DNA of 64,000 nucleotides from Bacteroidota bacterium (GTDB lineage: Bacteria; Bacteroidota; Ignavibacteria; SZUA-365). The stretch spans positions 1 through 64,000 of the forward strand of contig JACZJN010000220.1 of the NCBI GenBank assembly GCA_014860565.1, written 5' to 3'. The notes under the pieces are model-generated. The model worked only from the letters and a program-made list of their open reading frames with translations. It was not told where the DNA came from and did no database searches. Of this stretch, positions 42,703-52,585 are shown piece by piece. The first letter of the stretch is position 1; the number at the start of each line of letters is the position of its first letter. A program made the position numbers and the translations under genes.

Positions 42703-43368
42703 ATGAACCCTCCCACACACTTTAAAACGGACAGCCCCAGGAAGGCGCGCGCACGTATGAAGCGCATCCTCATTGCCCTGCGAACACGATTCCCCGCTCC
42801 CGAATGCGCACTTCTCCACGAGAATCCGTTTCAACTACTGATTGCGACGATTCTCTCGGCACAATGCACGGACGAGCGTGTCAACATGGTGACGCCGCAA
42901 CTCTTCGCAAAATATCCCACGGCGGAACTCATGGCCGCAGCCCCGGTGGAAATCATTGCAGATATCATACGCAGCACCGGTTTCTTCCAGAACAAATCGA
43001 AAAACATCAAGGCATGCTGCATCTCGCTTGTCGAACACCACGGCGGAAGCGTTCCGCGTACGATGGAAGAATTGACGGCTCTCCCCGGTGTCGGAAGAAA
43101 AACAGCGAACGTGGTGCTGGGCAATGCCTTTGGAGTGCCGGGCTTCCCTGTTGACACCCACGTGCGGCGCATCGCCAATCTGCTCGAATTCACGGATTCC
43201 GAAAATCCGGAGATTATTGAAAAGCATCTCTGTGCCATCACGCCGGAGGCGGAGTGGACAGAAGCGAGCCATCTGTTCATCCTGCATGGCCGCGCCACCT
43301 GCATCGCCCGCCGTCCCCGCTGCACAGAATGCATCATCCTCCGCGACTGCCCCAGCGCCCAGAGGTAG
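42703..43368 (+). CDS. nth: Endonuclease III
   Basis: LSAQCTDERVN, ALPGVGRKTANVVLGNAFG, VDTHVRRIANLL, FILHGRATCIARRPRCTECIILRDC (HhH and 4Fe-4S Cys motif). Confidence 0.95.
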   Translation: MNPPTHFKTDSPRKARARMKRILIALRTRFPAPECALLHENPFQLLIATILSAQCTDERVNMVTPQLFAKYPTAELMAAAPVEIIADIIRSTGFFQNKSKNIKACCISLVEHHGGSVPRTMEELTALPGVGRKTANVVLGNAFGVPGFPVDTHVRRIANLLEFTDSENPEIIEKHLCAITPEAEWTEASHLFILHGRATCIARRPRCTECIILRDCPSAQR

Positions 43369-43375
43369 ATACCTG

Positions 43376-43474
43376 AACACAAAGACACAAAGACACAACA
43401 ACGAAAAAGGCAGCTCACAGCCGCCCTTTCCGTTGTTGTGTCTTCGTGTCTTCGTGTCTTCGTGACTTCGTGTC
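43376..43474. repeat. Octamer repeats (ACACAAAG)n / (CTTCGTGT)n forming an imperfect inverted repeat
   Basis: aacacaaagacacaaagacacaacaacgaaaaagg ... ccctttccgttgttgtgtcttcgtgtcttcgtgtcttcgtg between convergent nth and M20 peptidase genes. Confidence 0.85.
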
Positions 43475-43490
43475 TGAATGTCACCTATCG

Positions 43491-44567
43491 TTATTCCGCG
43501 GAGAGGCGGAGGAGTTCGACGATCATAACCAGCGCTTTTTCCATGTCGGCGACGTAAATGTGCTCGTCCGTCGAATGTTCGAGCCGTGCGCCAATGCCTA
43601 CCACCGCCATTTCGATACCCATGTTGTTGTAGATCGACGCATCGGTAAACCCGGTGATGAACGTCGTGGTCGCGTCCACCCCTGCGATCTTGAGCGCCTT
43701 GACCGCGGTGAGCACCGTCCAGGAATCCGCCGGAATATCCACGGCTTTACAGAGATTGTTCACGATGATTTCCACAGAGGCGCCGTTGCTCTCGACTTCG
43801 CGGCGGATGATGTCCTCCATCTCGTCGGCGAGTAACGCGGCCTTGTCGTGCACAAGACTGCGGCATTCAGCCAGAAAACGCGCGCTGTCGGGAACGCCGT
43901 TGCGTATGATGCCGCCTTCGATCACGCCGACGTTGGCCGTGGTTTCATGATCGAGCCGTCCGAGTCGCAGCGCTGCGATGGCGCGCGCGGCCGCCTGAAT
44001 CGCGTTGATGCCTTTTTCCGGCTCCATGCCCGCATGCGCGGCGCGTCCGGTGATGGCGACGTCGATGGCGAAATAGGATGGTCCGCCGATCACGATGGTA
44101 TCGAGCGTGTCGTTGTCCAGAAGAAAGCCGCGCTTCGCCGTCAGAAGGCTGTAATCCAGGTTTTTCACACCCAGGAGTCCGATTTCCTCCTGGCGGCTGA
44201 TCGCAACCTCGACCGGCGGACGCACGTCCGCGATGCGGAGGGCTTCGAGCATTTCAGCGATGCCGGCCTTGTCGTCGGCAGCGAGGATGGTATTCCCGGC
44301 GGAACGGATCACGCCGTCGGCAAGGACAGGTTCGATGCCGACGCCCGGCTTCACCGTATCGGCATGGCAGGAAAGCAGAATCGGCGTCTTCCCCTCACAC
44401 CCTTTTGCCGGCAGTTTCGCGACCAGATTGCCGTAGGCATCGATCAGCGCCGTGGCGCCCAGCGCTTCGAACTCCGTTTTCAGATATGCGATCATTTCTG
44501 CTTCATTCCCTGATTCGCTGGGAATGCGCACCATTTCCATGAACTGCTGGATCATTCGGTCTGTCAT
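43491..44567 (-). CDS. M20 family metallopeptidase, peptidase T-like
   Basis: Start placed at MTDRMIQQFMEMVRIPSESGNE; LLSCHADTVKPG, ILAADDKAGIAEMLEAL, AISRQEEIGLLGVKNLD. Confidence 0.87.
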   Translation of the reverse strand: MTDRMIQQFMEMVRIPSESGNEAEMIAYLKTEFEALGATALIDAYGNLVAKLPAKGCEGKTPILLSCHADTVKPGVGIEPVLADGVIRSAGNTILAADDKAGIAEMLEALRIADVRPPVEVAISRQEEIGLLGVKNLDYSLLTAKRGFLLDNDTLDTIVIGGPSYFAIDVAITGRAAHAGMEPEKGINAIQAAARAIAALRLGRLDHETTANVGVIEGGIIRNGVPDSARFLAECRSLVHDKAALLADEMEDIIRREVESNGASVEIIVNNLCKAVDIPADSWTVLTAVKALKIAGVDATTTFITGFTDASIYNNMGIEMAVVGIGARLEHSTDEHIYVADMEKALVMIVELLRLSAE

Positions 44568-44652
44568 GCGTTCTTTCCTCAATTGATTCGAACTGCTTCC
44601 TGCGCGCACCACATGCTTCGGACCGGCGCTGTCAGGATGCATTCGCGGGTAC

Positions 44653-45528
44653 TTATTTGAATTTCACGGTGACGGCTTCCTCGGTTTCGACGCGGAGCCC
44701 GGGAATGGACTTGAGCAATTCCTTGGCTGCTTTCGGATCCATCGACTCGGTTTTCTGAAGCTGTTTGAGCATCTCGGGATCATCGATCAGTCGGTTGAAA
44801 TCGATATCCATGATGGTGACCGTCGAACCATCGACGTAGGCCGCATTGGTCTCGGTGATGCTGCCGTCGACGGCTACCTGCACGACGATTTTCATGTCGC
44901 GGAGAAATTCCCTCATCTGCTCGAACAGTTCGTCGCCGCCTTCCTGGTCCGCGTCAGAGCCCGGCTGTCCGTCTTCCAGTTCCCCTGTTTCCGTGCCATC
45001 GGCCGACTCACCGGGAGTCCCCGACGGAGTGCGGATGACGAGCGTCGCAGGATTTCCGCGCGTAAAGGAAAACATCACCTTCTCGCCTTCATCGCTCGTC
45101 CCCTCACCTTCCTCGCCTCCGAGATTCGGTACCGATGCGCCGGGATTCTGATCGACAGTGACGGTGGTGATATCATCGAATTCGAAGACAGCCGTATATC
45201 CTATAAACTGGTCATCGTCGATCCGCTCATGCGAGACGTAGCGCACGCCCGCACCCAGTTTGGCGGCCTGTTCGCGAATTTCCTCGTCCTTGAACGGCTC
45301 CATCAATTCCGTGCTCTGCTCGACCTCCGCGCCGCTCTCATCCGCCGACGCCTGCATCTGCTCGGCCATTTCCTTGAATGGTTCGAGGGCGTGCCGGTTC
45401 ATTTTCACCAGTTCGCGAATCGTGCCGCTGCCGTCTTTTTTCACGGATACAAGCACCTGCGATTCAATGCAGCCGCCAAGCGTGAACGCGGCAGCGATGA
45501 CGATGAGAACGAATATTCTGGACTTCAT
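44653..45528 (-). CDS. Putative lipoprotein, unknown function
   Basis: Signal with lipobox MKSRIFVLIVIAAAFTLGGCIES; acidic linker; no family recognised. Confidence 0.7.
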   Translation of the reverse strand: MKSRIFVLIVIAAAFTLGGCIESQVLVSVKKDGSGTIRELVKMNRHALEPFKEMAEQMQASADESGAEVEQSTELMEPFKDEEIREQAAKLGAGVRYVSHERIDDDQFIGYTAVFEFDDITTVTVDQNPGASVPNLGGEEGEGTSDEGEKVMFSFTRGNPATLVIRTPSGTPGESADGTETGELEDGQPGSDADQEGGDELFEQMREFLRDMKIVVQVAVDGSITETNAAYVDGSTVTIMDIDFNRLIDDPEMLKQLQKTESMDPKAAKELLKSIPGLRVETEEAVTVKFK

Positions 45529-45617
45529 ATATGCTCCGATAATGAATCGTGACGATTCCATAAAGTACGAAATTACCTCCGAGCATGGAACGATCCCGAG
45601 GCAAGAGTTTATTTCCG

Positions 45618-47351
45618 TCAGTGGGTCGAATCTTCCGCGTTCACGAGAAAGCGCTTGATCTTCTGCGTGGTGGTCTTCTCGAATTCTGTTTCCTTGATCT
45701 GCACGCCGCGGATCTGCTTATGCACCGGGAGATGCCGGTTGATCTTGTTGATTTCTTCCTGCAGCAGCGCACGCACCATTTCGGGAGAGACATCCATGCC
45801 ATGGGCCTTTCCGTGATCGTACACGGCATTGGCATCGGGGACGATCAGCACAGCGATGATCTCGTCGTCTTTCGACGAACGGTCGCCATACACCACCGAT
45901 TCGAGCACGAAGGGACTCTTGTTGACATGCTCTTCTATTTCCTCGGGAAACACATTTTCGCCGTTGCGCGCGATGATCACGTTTTTCTTTCGTCCATTGA
46001 TATGAAGGAAGCCGTGTTCGTCGATGGAACCCACATCCCCCGTATGGAACCAGCCGTCGCGAAGCACATCTCGCGTTGCCTTTTCATTGTTGTAGTATCC
46101 GAGCATGACGTTTGGCCCCGACGCCACGATCTCTCCCCTGCCCTCGTGATCCGGATCGTCGATGCGCAGGTTCACGCCCGGCAACGCGAGACCCGCGGCT
46201 TCGTCGCGGAACTTGCGCAGCCGGTTGAGCGCAAGAATGGGCGCGGTTTCAGTCAGGCCATAGCCCTGGATGAAATGGAATCCGAGCGCACGGAATCCAC
46301 GCGCGACTTCGGGATCGGGAGCGGCGCCCCCCACGATGAGGATTCTGATCGCACCTCCGAAACGCTCGTGCACGTCCTTGAACACCTTGCGCCGGACGCC
46401 TTCGACCCCCACGCCTTCCAGCATGGTGATCAGCGCCATCAGTGGCTTCAGCACCGCCGCGGCGATCTTCTTTTCCGCGATCGCCTGCGTGATGCGGCGA
46501 TACATCTTGTCGAAGAGCAGCGGCACCCCAAGGATAATCGTCGGCCGCACGGCGAGCATGTCATCGGCGACCGATTTGAGCGAACGCGCATAATAGACGG
46601 AGGCTCCGGCGACCAGCGGACAGAGGAAGCCGCAGGTACACTCGTACGTGTGGTGCATCGGGAGCACCGAAAGGAAGCGGTCGGACGGGAGAATCTCCAC
46701 CATCTGCAGCATGCCGCGAAGATTGGCGCAGACGTTTTCCTGCGAAATCATCACGCCCTTGGCGGTTCCCATCGAACCCGATGTGAACACGATCACCGAC
46801 ATGGCGCGCGGGTCTAAGGGCGGGAAAGGATTCTGTGCACTGCTGATCGACTCATTCTCGATCATTTCACGCATGCTGTGCAATTCACCGCGCCTCGCCG
46901 GCAGATCCATGTCCACCAGGAACTCGAGCCGACGCACCGTGAGAAGAAAACCCTCGAACATATCGCGGAAGTTTTCCGAGAACACGGCCGCACGCGCCTC
47001 GGAGGCGTGCAGGATGGTCAGGATTTCATTGTCCTTGAGATTCTTGTCGATGGGCACGACGACGAAGTTGTAGCAAGCGGCAGCCAGGTAGGCGATGCCC
47101 CACTGCACGCGATTCTCTGAAATGACCGCGACATGATCGCGCTCTTGCAGTCCCATTCGACGCAGCGCATCTCCGAAGCGCTGAACATGCTGCGCCAGCT
47201 GTACGAAGGTAACCTGCTGCATGGGTGTCGAATTCAGATCCACCAGCGCAAGTGAATCGGGATGTTCGCGTCCTCCGCGCAGGAGCAGGTCCTGCAGCGT
47301 CTTCATCTCCGGCACATCATACAGAGGGTATTCTTCCAGAGGAGTCTTCAT
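45618..47351 (-). CDS. AMP-dependent synthetase, long-chain fatty acyl-CoA ligase-like
   Basis: VIVFTSGSMGTAKGVMISQENV, FIQGYGLTETAPILALN, GWFHTGDVGSIDEHGFLHINGRKKNVI. Confidence 0.92.
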   Translation of the reverse strand: MKTPLEEYPLYDVPEMKTLQDLLLRGGREHPDSLALVDLNSTPMQQVTFVQLAQHVQRFGDALRRMGLQERDHVAVISENRVQWGIAYLAAACYNFVVVPIDKNLKDNEILTILHASEARAAVFSENFRDMFEGFLLTVRRLEFLVDMDLPARRGELHSMREMIENESISSAQNPFPPLDPRAMSVIVFTSGSMGTAKGVMISQENVCANLRGMLQMVEILPSDRFLSVLPMHHTYECTCGFLCPLVAGASVYYARSLKSVADDMLAVRPTIILGVPLLFDKMYRRITQAIAEKKIAAAVLKPLMALITMLEGVGVEGVRRKVFKDVHERFGGAIRILIVGGAAPDPEVARGFRALGFHFIQGYGLTETAPILALNRLRKFRDEAAGLALPGVNLRIDDPDHEGRGEIVASGPNVMLGYYNNEKATRDVLRDGWFHTGDVGSIDEHGFLHINGRKKNVIIARNGENVFPEEIEEHVNKSPFVLESVVYGDRSSKDDEIIAVLIVPDANAVYDHGKAHGMDVSPEMVRALLQEEINKINRHLPVHKQIRGVQIKETEFEKTTTQKIKRFLVNAEDSTH

Positions 47352-47468
47352 TGCATTCTCTCCGTGCTGAATTCCGTGAACCAGATCATTTACTCGTGAA
47401 TCGGATAATACGAATTTACGGCCGGAAAGTCATCGGCCGGGTGCGTCCGGTCGCCACGCTCCACCGCC

Positions 47469-48284
47469 TCAGAGGAAAAGGAGCAGGGAAATCGCCATGA
47501 CACCCATGCCCGCGATCAGACCATAAATTGCCAGATGATGTTCTCCGTATTCCTGGGCGCCGGGCAGAAGTTCGTCAAGTGAAATAAACACCATGATACC
47601 GGCGACGGAGGCGAAGACGATGCCGAAGATGATATCGCTGAAAAACTGCATAAGGATGAAATACCCGATCACTGCACCGACCGGTTCGGCAAGGCCCGAC
47701 GCAAAGGACAGGAGAAAGGCTTTTTTTCGGTTATTCGTCGCGTAGTAGATGGGGATGGAAACGGCGATGCCCTCGGGAATATTGTGGATGGCGATCGCCA
47801 CGGCGATGGGGATGCCGAGCATGGGATCCTGCACGGCGGAGAGAAAAGTCGCCAGTCCTTCGGGGAAATTGTGGATGGCGATGGCAATGGCCGAAAACAA
47901 CCCCGTGCGGTACAGTCCGCTCATGTCCTTGGCGCTCCCGTTCTTCGCCGGAATTTCCTCCACCATGCGCATTTCATGCGGGTTCTCTCCAGATGGAACA
48001 AGCTTGTCGATGATCGCGATGAGCGCGATGCCGCCGAAAAAGCCCGCGACGGTCGTCCAGCTCCCACCCACAGGGCCGAGCGCCACCGTGAGGGAATCAC
48101 GCGCCTTGGCAAAGATTTCCACCATGGAGACGTAGATCATCACGCCGGCGGAGAAGCCCATCGATATGGAGAGGAATTTCGTATTGGTGCGGTTGGCGAA
48201 AAACGCGAGCGCGCTGCCGATACCGGTCGAAAGGCCGGCGAAAAGCGTCAGCCCGAAGGCGAAAAGAATGTGCGGATTATCCAT
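47469..48284 (-). CDS. ZIP family metal transporter, ZupT-like
   Basis: [12 protein letters not shown] and [19 protein letters not shown]-signature helices; [17 protein letters not shown]. Confidence 0.93.
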   Translation of the reverse strand: MDNPHILFAFGLTLFAGLSTGIGSALAFFANRTNTKFLSISMGFSAGVMIYVSMVEIFAKARDSLTVALGPVGGSWTTVAGFFGGIALIAIIDKLVPSGENPHEMRMVEEIPAKNGSAKDMSGLYRTGLFSAIAIAIHNFPEGLATFLSAVQDPMLGIPIAVAIAIHNIPEGIAVSIPIYYATNNRKKAFLLSFASGLAEPVGAVIGYFILMQFFSDIIFGIVFASVAGIMVFISLDELLPGAQEYGEHHLAIYGLIAGMGVMAISLLLFL

Positions 48285-49263
48285 TGCCCCCGGCTCCGTT
48301 GTTCCACGTACTTCCCATGATGCAGTCTTCGTCCTCGAATTCTATCTCAAGCGTGATGTGTTCGATGTCGTTACCGAGCAGCACATCCCTGGCCTGCTGC
48401 TTGATCGCCGCAACCTCCTGCCTGCTAACGCCGCGGTCGACCACGATATGCGCAGTCACGACGTGATGCGCACCGTCGAGCGACCATACATGCAGATGAT
48501 GCACCGAGTGCACGGCGGGAATGTCGCAGAGGTCCTTTTCCATACGATCGGCATCGATGGTGTCGGGCACGGCCTGCAGAAAGAGCTGGATGGTCTTGTT
48601 GATGTTGACCACCACGTTATAGTACAGGATGTAGGAAGCGATGAGAAGCGAGAGAATCGGGTCGAGAATCGGCAGATACCAGAACTGCATGACGATACTC
48701 ACGATGAGGACGGCGACCCAGCCCAGCACGTCCTCAATCAGGTGCCACGATACAACACGGGCATTCATCGACTTCCCACGACGCAGACGCAGCACGGCAA
48801 TGCCGTTGAGCAGCACTCCGATGATTGCAAACCACATCATTCCCTGGGCATTCGGCTCGGCGGGATTCGCCAGCCTGGGAATGGCCTCGAAGATGATGAA
48901 GACCGATCCGCCGATCAGCACCAGGGCGTTGAGCAGTGCCCCCAGCAGGGAAAAACGACGGGAGCCGTAGGAGAATCGTGATGTGCGCTCGCGCCGGGAG
49001 TAGCGCTCCAGCATCCAGCTGAGTCCGAGCATGAGCGCGTCCCCGAAATCATGCAGGGCATCGGAGAGAATCGCGAGACTGTTTGTCCACAATCCCCCGA
49101 AGATTTCGGCGATCGCGAAAAGCAGGTTCAGCCAGAATGCGAAGCTGATGTCGCCGAGACTGTCATGCACATGGCCATGCGCGTGCCCGTGGCGGTGCAC
49201 ATGCGCCCCGTCTTTCGCGTGCGCATGTTCGTTCGGATCGCTATGTGGATGTTGGTTTCCCAT
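48277..49263 (-). CDS. Cation diffusion facilitator (CzcD/ZitB-like) with His-rich N-terminus
   Basis: [75 protein letters not shown]. Confidence 0.92.
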   Translation of the reverse strand: MGNQHPHSDPNEHAHAKDGAHVHRHGHAHGHVHDSLGDISFAFWLNLLFAIAEIFGGLWTNSLAILSDALHDFGDALMLGLSWMLERYSRRERTSRFSYGSRRFSLLGALLNALVLIGGSVFIIFEAIPRLANPAEPNAQGMMWFAIIGVLLNGIAVLRLRRGKSMNARVVSWHLIEDVLGWVAVLIVSIVMQFWYLPILDPILSLLIASYILYYNVVVNINKTIQLFLQAVPDTIDADRMEKDLCDIPAVHSVHHLHVWSLDGAHHVVTAHIVVDRGVSRQEVAAIKQQARDVLLGNDIEHITLEIEFEDEDCIMGSTWNNGAGGNG

Positions 49264-49372
49264 GCTGCCGCAGCGCGTTTCCTTCCGGAATTTCTGTATC
49301 GCAATTGGCGAAATGTACGACATCCGCTGTTCGGTCTCAACGGCTGGACGCACTTCCCGCCAAGTCCCGAAG

Positions 49373-50248
49373 CTACCCGATCCCGACGATCATCAACGCA
49401 CCGGCGAGGAGGATGGCAATCGCGACGGCCTTGCGGAGCAGATGGGATTCATTGAAGAGCCGTCCTCCGACCATCGCACCGATGAACACGGAGAGCCTTT
49501 TGACGGCGAGGACAAGCGCGACCGGTGCGACCGCGGTCGCCTCGATCTGTGCGAAGCGGTAGCCGAAGGTGAGGACGGCCACGAGGAGAATCCAACGCCC
49601 GTGGCCATGGGAGGCCGTGCGCAATGTGACGGCGCCGCGGCCTGCGACGAGCGCAAAAAGAATGAAGTAGCCCGCGGTGAAGAGCTGCTGGAAGGCCATC
49701 ATCGGGAGAGGACGCAGTTGTAAGTCGGTGAGCAGCAGCCGATCGAGAACGGAAGTAATGGTGAAGAGCAGCAACGCGGCTGCGATCGGCCAATGGCTGC
49801 GCGAGGTCCAGAATATGCGCAGCGGTGCGAGCGCATCCCCCGCTTTCATTTCGAGTACATATGTCCCTGCCATCAGCAATCCCATTCCGCCCAGCTCCAT
49901 CCCGGACAGCGACTCTCCCAGGAACAGAAAGGCGAAGAGTGCGACGAGTCCGGGCGTGAGTACCATCATAGGCAGCGCGCCGCTGAGTTCGAGATTGCGT
50001 ATGGCCATCATCATGCAGAGAAACGCCAGCGAGCCGAGCAGGTTCTTCGCGCCGAGCACGAGCAATGCTTCTCCGCTCACCGCGCCGAAATCCACGAGCA
50101 GAAACAGCGGCAGAGCAAGCACACCGTTCAGCACCGCCAGCAGCACGGAAAAATCGAGCGCGCGCATTCCGAACAGCGCTTTCTTTTCGGTAATCGAGGC
50201 GGCCGCGGAGAACACCGCCGATGCGAAGGCGAGGAGGAACCAGTTCAT
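49373..50248 (-). CDS. EamA/DMT-superfamily transporter
   Basis: Start placed at MNWFLLAFASAVFSAAASITEKKAL; about 10 hydrophobic helices, internal EamA-like duplication. Confidence 0.8.
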   Translation of the reverse strand: MNWFLLAFASAVFSAAASITEKKALFGMRALDFSVLLAVLNGVLALPLFLLVDFGAVSGEALLVLGAKNLLGSLAFLCMMMAIRNLELSGALPMMVLTPGLVALFAFLFLGESLSGMELGGMGLLMAGTYVLEMKAGDALAPLRIFWTSRSHWPIAAALLLFTITSVLDRLLLTDLQLRPLPMMAFQQLFTAGYFILFALVAGRGAVTLRTASHGHGRWILLVAVLTFGYRFAQIEATAVAPVALVLAVKRLSVFIGAMVGGRLFNESHLLRKAVAIAILLAGALMIVGIG

Positions 50249-50249
50249 T

Positions 50250-52538
50250 TCAAAACAGCAGCTGTAGGCGGAAGAACATATTCCTTCCGGGCTCGGTGAC
50301 GATGAGGCCGCGTAGCGTGGAGAGATGCCGCCGCCAGGAACGGTCAAACACATTGTCGACACCGGCAAAGAGCACTACGCCGAGGCCGGCGATGCGGAAT
50401 GCGTCGGAACGCAGGTGCAGATGCACGAGCGCATAGCCCGGTGTGCGATCCTCCCCGGAAGCGACGGCATCCTGATCGGCAGCAGCGTCGAGCATGAGAT
50501 CCGCGGACATAATTCCGGATACCGGGATCCGTAATCCAAGGCGCCCGCCGAACGGCGGCATCTGCGGAAGATCCGAATCATTGCCGGTATCGCGTCCTCG
50601 CACATATGACACAGCGGTGTGCAGTACCAGTGTGGAAACAGGGTTCCACTCCGCCGACAACTCTCCTCCGTAGAGCAGTGCCTTGCCGACATTGCTTTTC
50701 ACATACAGCGTGTCGCTGCGGCGCTCGTCCACGACGAGATCATTCATCGCGTTCACAAAGGCGTTGCCGCGAATGGCGAGATGTGCATCATGCAGGCGGA
50801 GTCCCAGATCGACCACGCTGCCCTTTTCCGCGGCGAGATTCACGTCGCCGAGGTAGGTTGCTCCCCCGAGTTCTATGTACTGATAGCGTTCCTCGAGTGA
50901 CGGAGCGCGAAAGGAACGCGAGAGATTCAGGGTGGCGTCGAGTGCAGGCAGTATTCGGAGCAGCAATCCGGCGTGTGCGCTCCACGACATCTCGTCCGAT
51001 TGCTGTGCAGGCCAGCGCAGAGTGCGGTTGGCAGGCGCATCGTTGCGTACGCCGTTGCTTTCGACATACAGCAGATCGTACGCCTCATCGTTTTCGACGT
51101 GTATCTGGTCGGCGCGCGCGCCGAGTGTGAGCAACAATCGTTCGTCGGCGAGATGCCATTCATCCTGCACGAACGCACCCAGACTGCGAAAGCGCGCCCG
51201 CGGCAGCGGAAGGTCGGCGATGACCGTGTTGGTGGCCCGGATCTCCCGGAGTCGTCGGCCGTCATACGTGCGTTGCCAGGCGTCGAAACCACCCACCATA
51301 CGATGCTCCCCCAGTGTCCAGTTGCTCTGCAGCAATGCCGCATTCATCGTGTGCTCGGCAGAGGGACGCAGCACGGCGGCAGGACTCGGTATCAATTCCA
51401 CGTTTCGGTCGATGCGTTGATGCGTCACGCGGAAAGAGAGTTGGTCAAGCGCATCGCTGATCTGCACGGCACGATACTCGGCCTGAGCCATTTCCCGACG
51501 CTCATCCGGATAGCGCGCGGATGCCTGATCGGGGAAAGAGGCACCACCGGGAATACCGACATCCTGCGCGTCAAAAAGCTGATAACGTGCGCGCAATTCA
51601 TGCGACGGATGTAGCTGCACGCCGGCGCTGGCGGAGATGCTCCGGTCATGAAAGCGGCTGTCGCGCAGCACTCCCTCGGGCGTGTTCGCGTCGCGGGCGC
51701 TGCGCATGGTTCCGCGCAGGCGAAGAAACCAGACGTCATCGGCCGCCTCGAGCGCGAGGGAACCAGTGCTGCCTTCGTTGACGCTGCTGTAGCTGCCTCC
51801 AAGTGTCCCCTGCAGATGAAAATCGCCGCCGAATTGTCCATCACCGGTAATCACATTCACGACCCCTCCGGTCGCGCCCGTACCATAGAGGGTGGACGCT
51901 GCGCCGCGGATAACTTCGATGCGCTCAATGTCAGTGACATCGATCAGTGAAAGCCCCGCTGCGTGATTCGTCGCAGTTTCAATGCGCGCCCCGTCGACAA
52001 GGGTCACAACATTCGCGCGGCCCAAGCCCCGAATGTTCACGTCTGTTCCCCACACACCGTCGCGCACGAGTGTGATGCCCGGTTCACCGTCGAGTGCATC
52101 GGGAACACTGACCGGGACTGTCCGCTGCAGCTGCGCGGCATCGACGATGCTGAGTGGCAGGGGGACGTTCCGCAGCAATTCCTGCGTGCGCATGGCCGTC
52201 ACCGTGACCGCTCCAAGGTCCACAGGCGCTTCCTGAAGAAGTATGAGAATCGATGACCCCGATTCCTGCGAAGGCAGAACAGTTACCGTGACAGGGACAT
52301 ATCCGAGATGGGTCACGCGAAGCGCCACGGCACTCGATGCTGAGACCGTGAGGCGAAAATTCCCCTGGGCATCCGATACCGCTCCTTGCCGAGTATCCAG
52401 CAGCTGTACATGTGCACCGGCGATGGGAGTGCTGTCAGAACGGACAACCGTTCCACTGATTTGGCTGTTTTGGGCTGACAGGAAAGATGGCAGAATGAGG
52501 GCAACAAGCAGAAGGGCAATCGATCGGGGGCGAAACAT
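50250..52538 (-). CDS. TonB-dependent receptor with N-terminal carboxypeptidase-regulatory-like domain
   Basis: ISGTVVRSDSTPIAGAHVQLLDTRQGAVSDAQGNFRL; plug GEPGITLVRDGVWGTDVNIRGLGRANVVTLVDGARI...IERIEVIRGAASTLYGTGATGGVVNVIT; long beta-barrel. Confidence 0.93.
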   Translation of the reverse strand: MFRPRSIALLLVALILPSFLSAQNSQISGTVVRSDSTPIAGAHVQLLDTRQGAVSDAQGNFRLTVSASSAVALRVTHLGYVPVTVTVLPSQESGSSILILLQEAPVDLGAVTVTAMRTQELLRNVPLPLSIVDAAQLQRTVPVSVPDALDGEPGITLVRDGVWGTDVNIRGLGRANVVTLVDGARIETATNHAAGLSLIDVTDIERIEVIRGAASTLYGTGATGGVVNVITGDGQFGGDFHLQGTLGGSYSSVNEGSTGSLALEAADDVWFLRLRGTMRSARDANTPEGVLRDSRFHDRSISASAGVQLHPSHELRARYQLFDAQDVGIPGGASFPDQASARYPDERREMAQAEYRAVQISDALDQLSFRVTHQRIDRNVELIPSPAAVLRPSAEHTMNAALLQSNWTLGEHRMVGGFDAWQRTYDGRRLREIRATNTVIADLPLPRARFRSLGAFVQDEWHLADERLLLTLGARADQIHVENDEAYDLLYVESNGVRNDAPANRTLRWPAQQSDEMSWSAHAGLLLRILPALDATLNLSRSFRAPSLEERYQYIELGGATYLGDVNLAAEKGSVVDLGLRLHDAHLAIRGNAFVNAMNDLVVDERRSDTLYVKSNVGKALLYGGELSAEWNPVSTLVLHTAVSYVRGRDTGNDSDLPQMPPFGGRLGLRIPVSGIMSADLMLDAAADQDAVASGEDRTPGYALVHLHLRSDAFRIAGLGVVLFAGVDNVFDRSWRRHLSTLRGLIVTEPGRNMFFRLQLLF

Positions 52539-52552
52539 GGAGATTTCCTTTT

Positions 52553-52585
52553 TGCCTATGTGCTTTTGTGCCTCTATGCCTCTAT
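52553..52585. repeat. Degenerate octamer repeat (GCCTCTAT/GCCTATGT)
   Basis: tgcctatgtgcttttgtgcctctatgcctcta, 8-bp periodicity, upstream of the TonB receptor and overlapping the 3' end of the M28 peptidase gene. Confidence 0.6.

Noticed and set aside
45585-46817. 410-aa + strand ORF opposite the acyl-CoA synthetase (and 448-aa ORF at 58208..59554 opposite DUF2723)
   Set aside because: Antisense shadows, His/Arg-rich translations, no domain signatures.
49128-49263. His-rich segment as a separate small metal-binding ORF
   Set aside because: It is the N-terminal extension of the CDF transporter in the supported frame.
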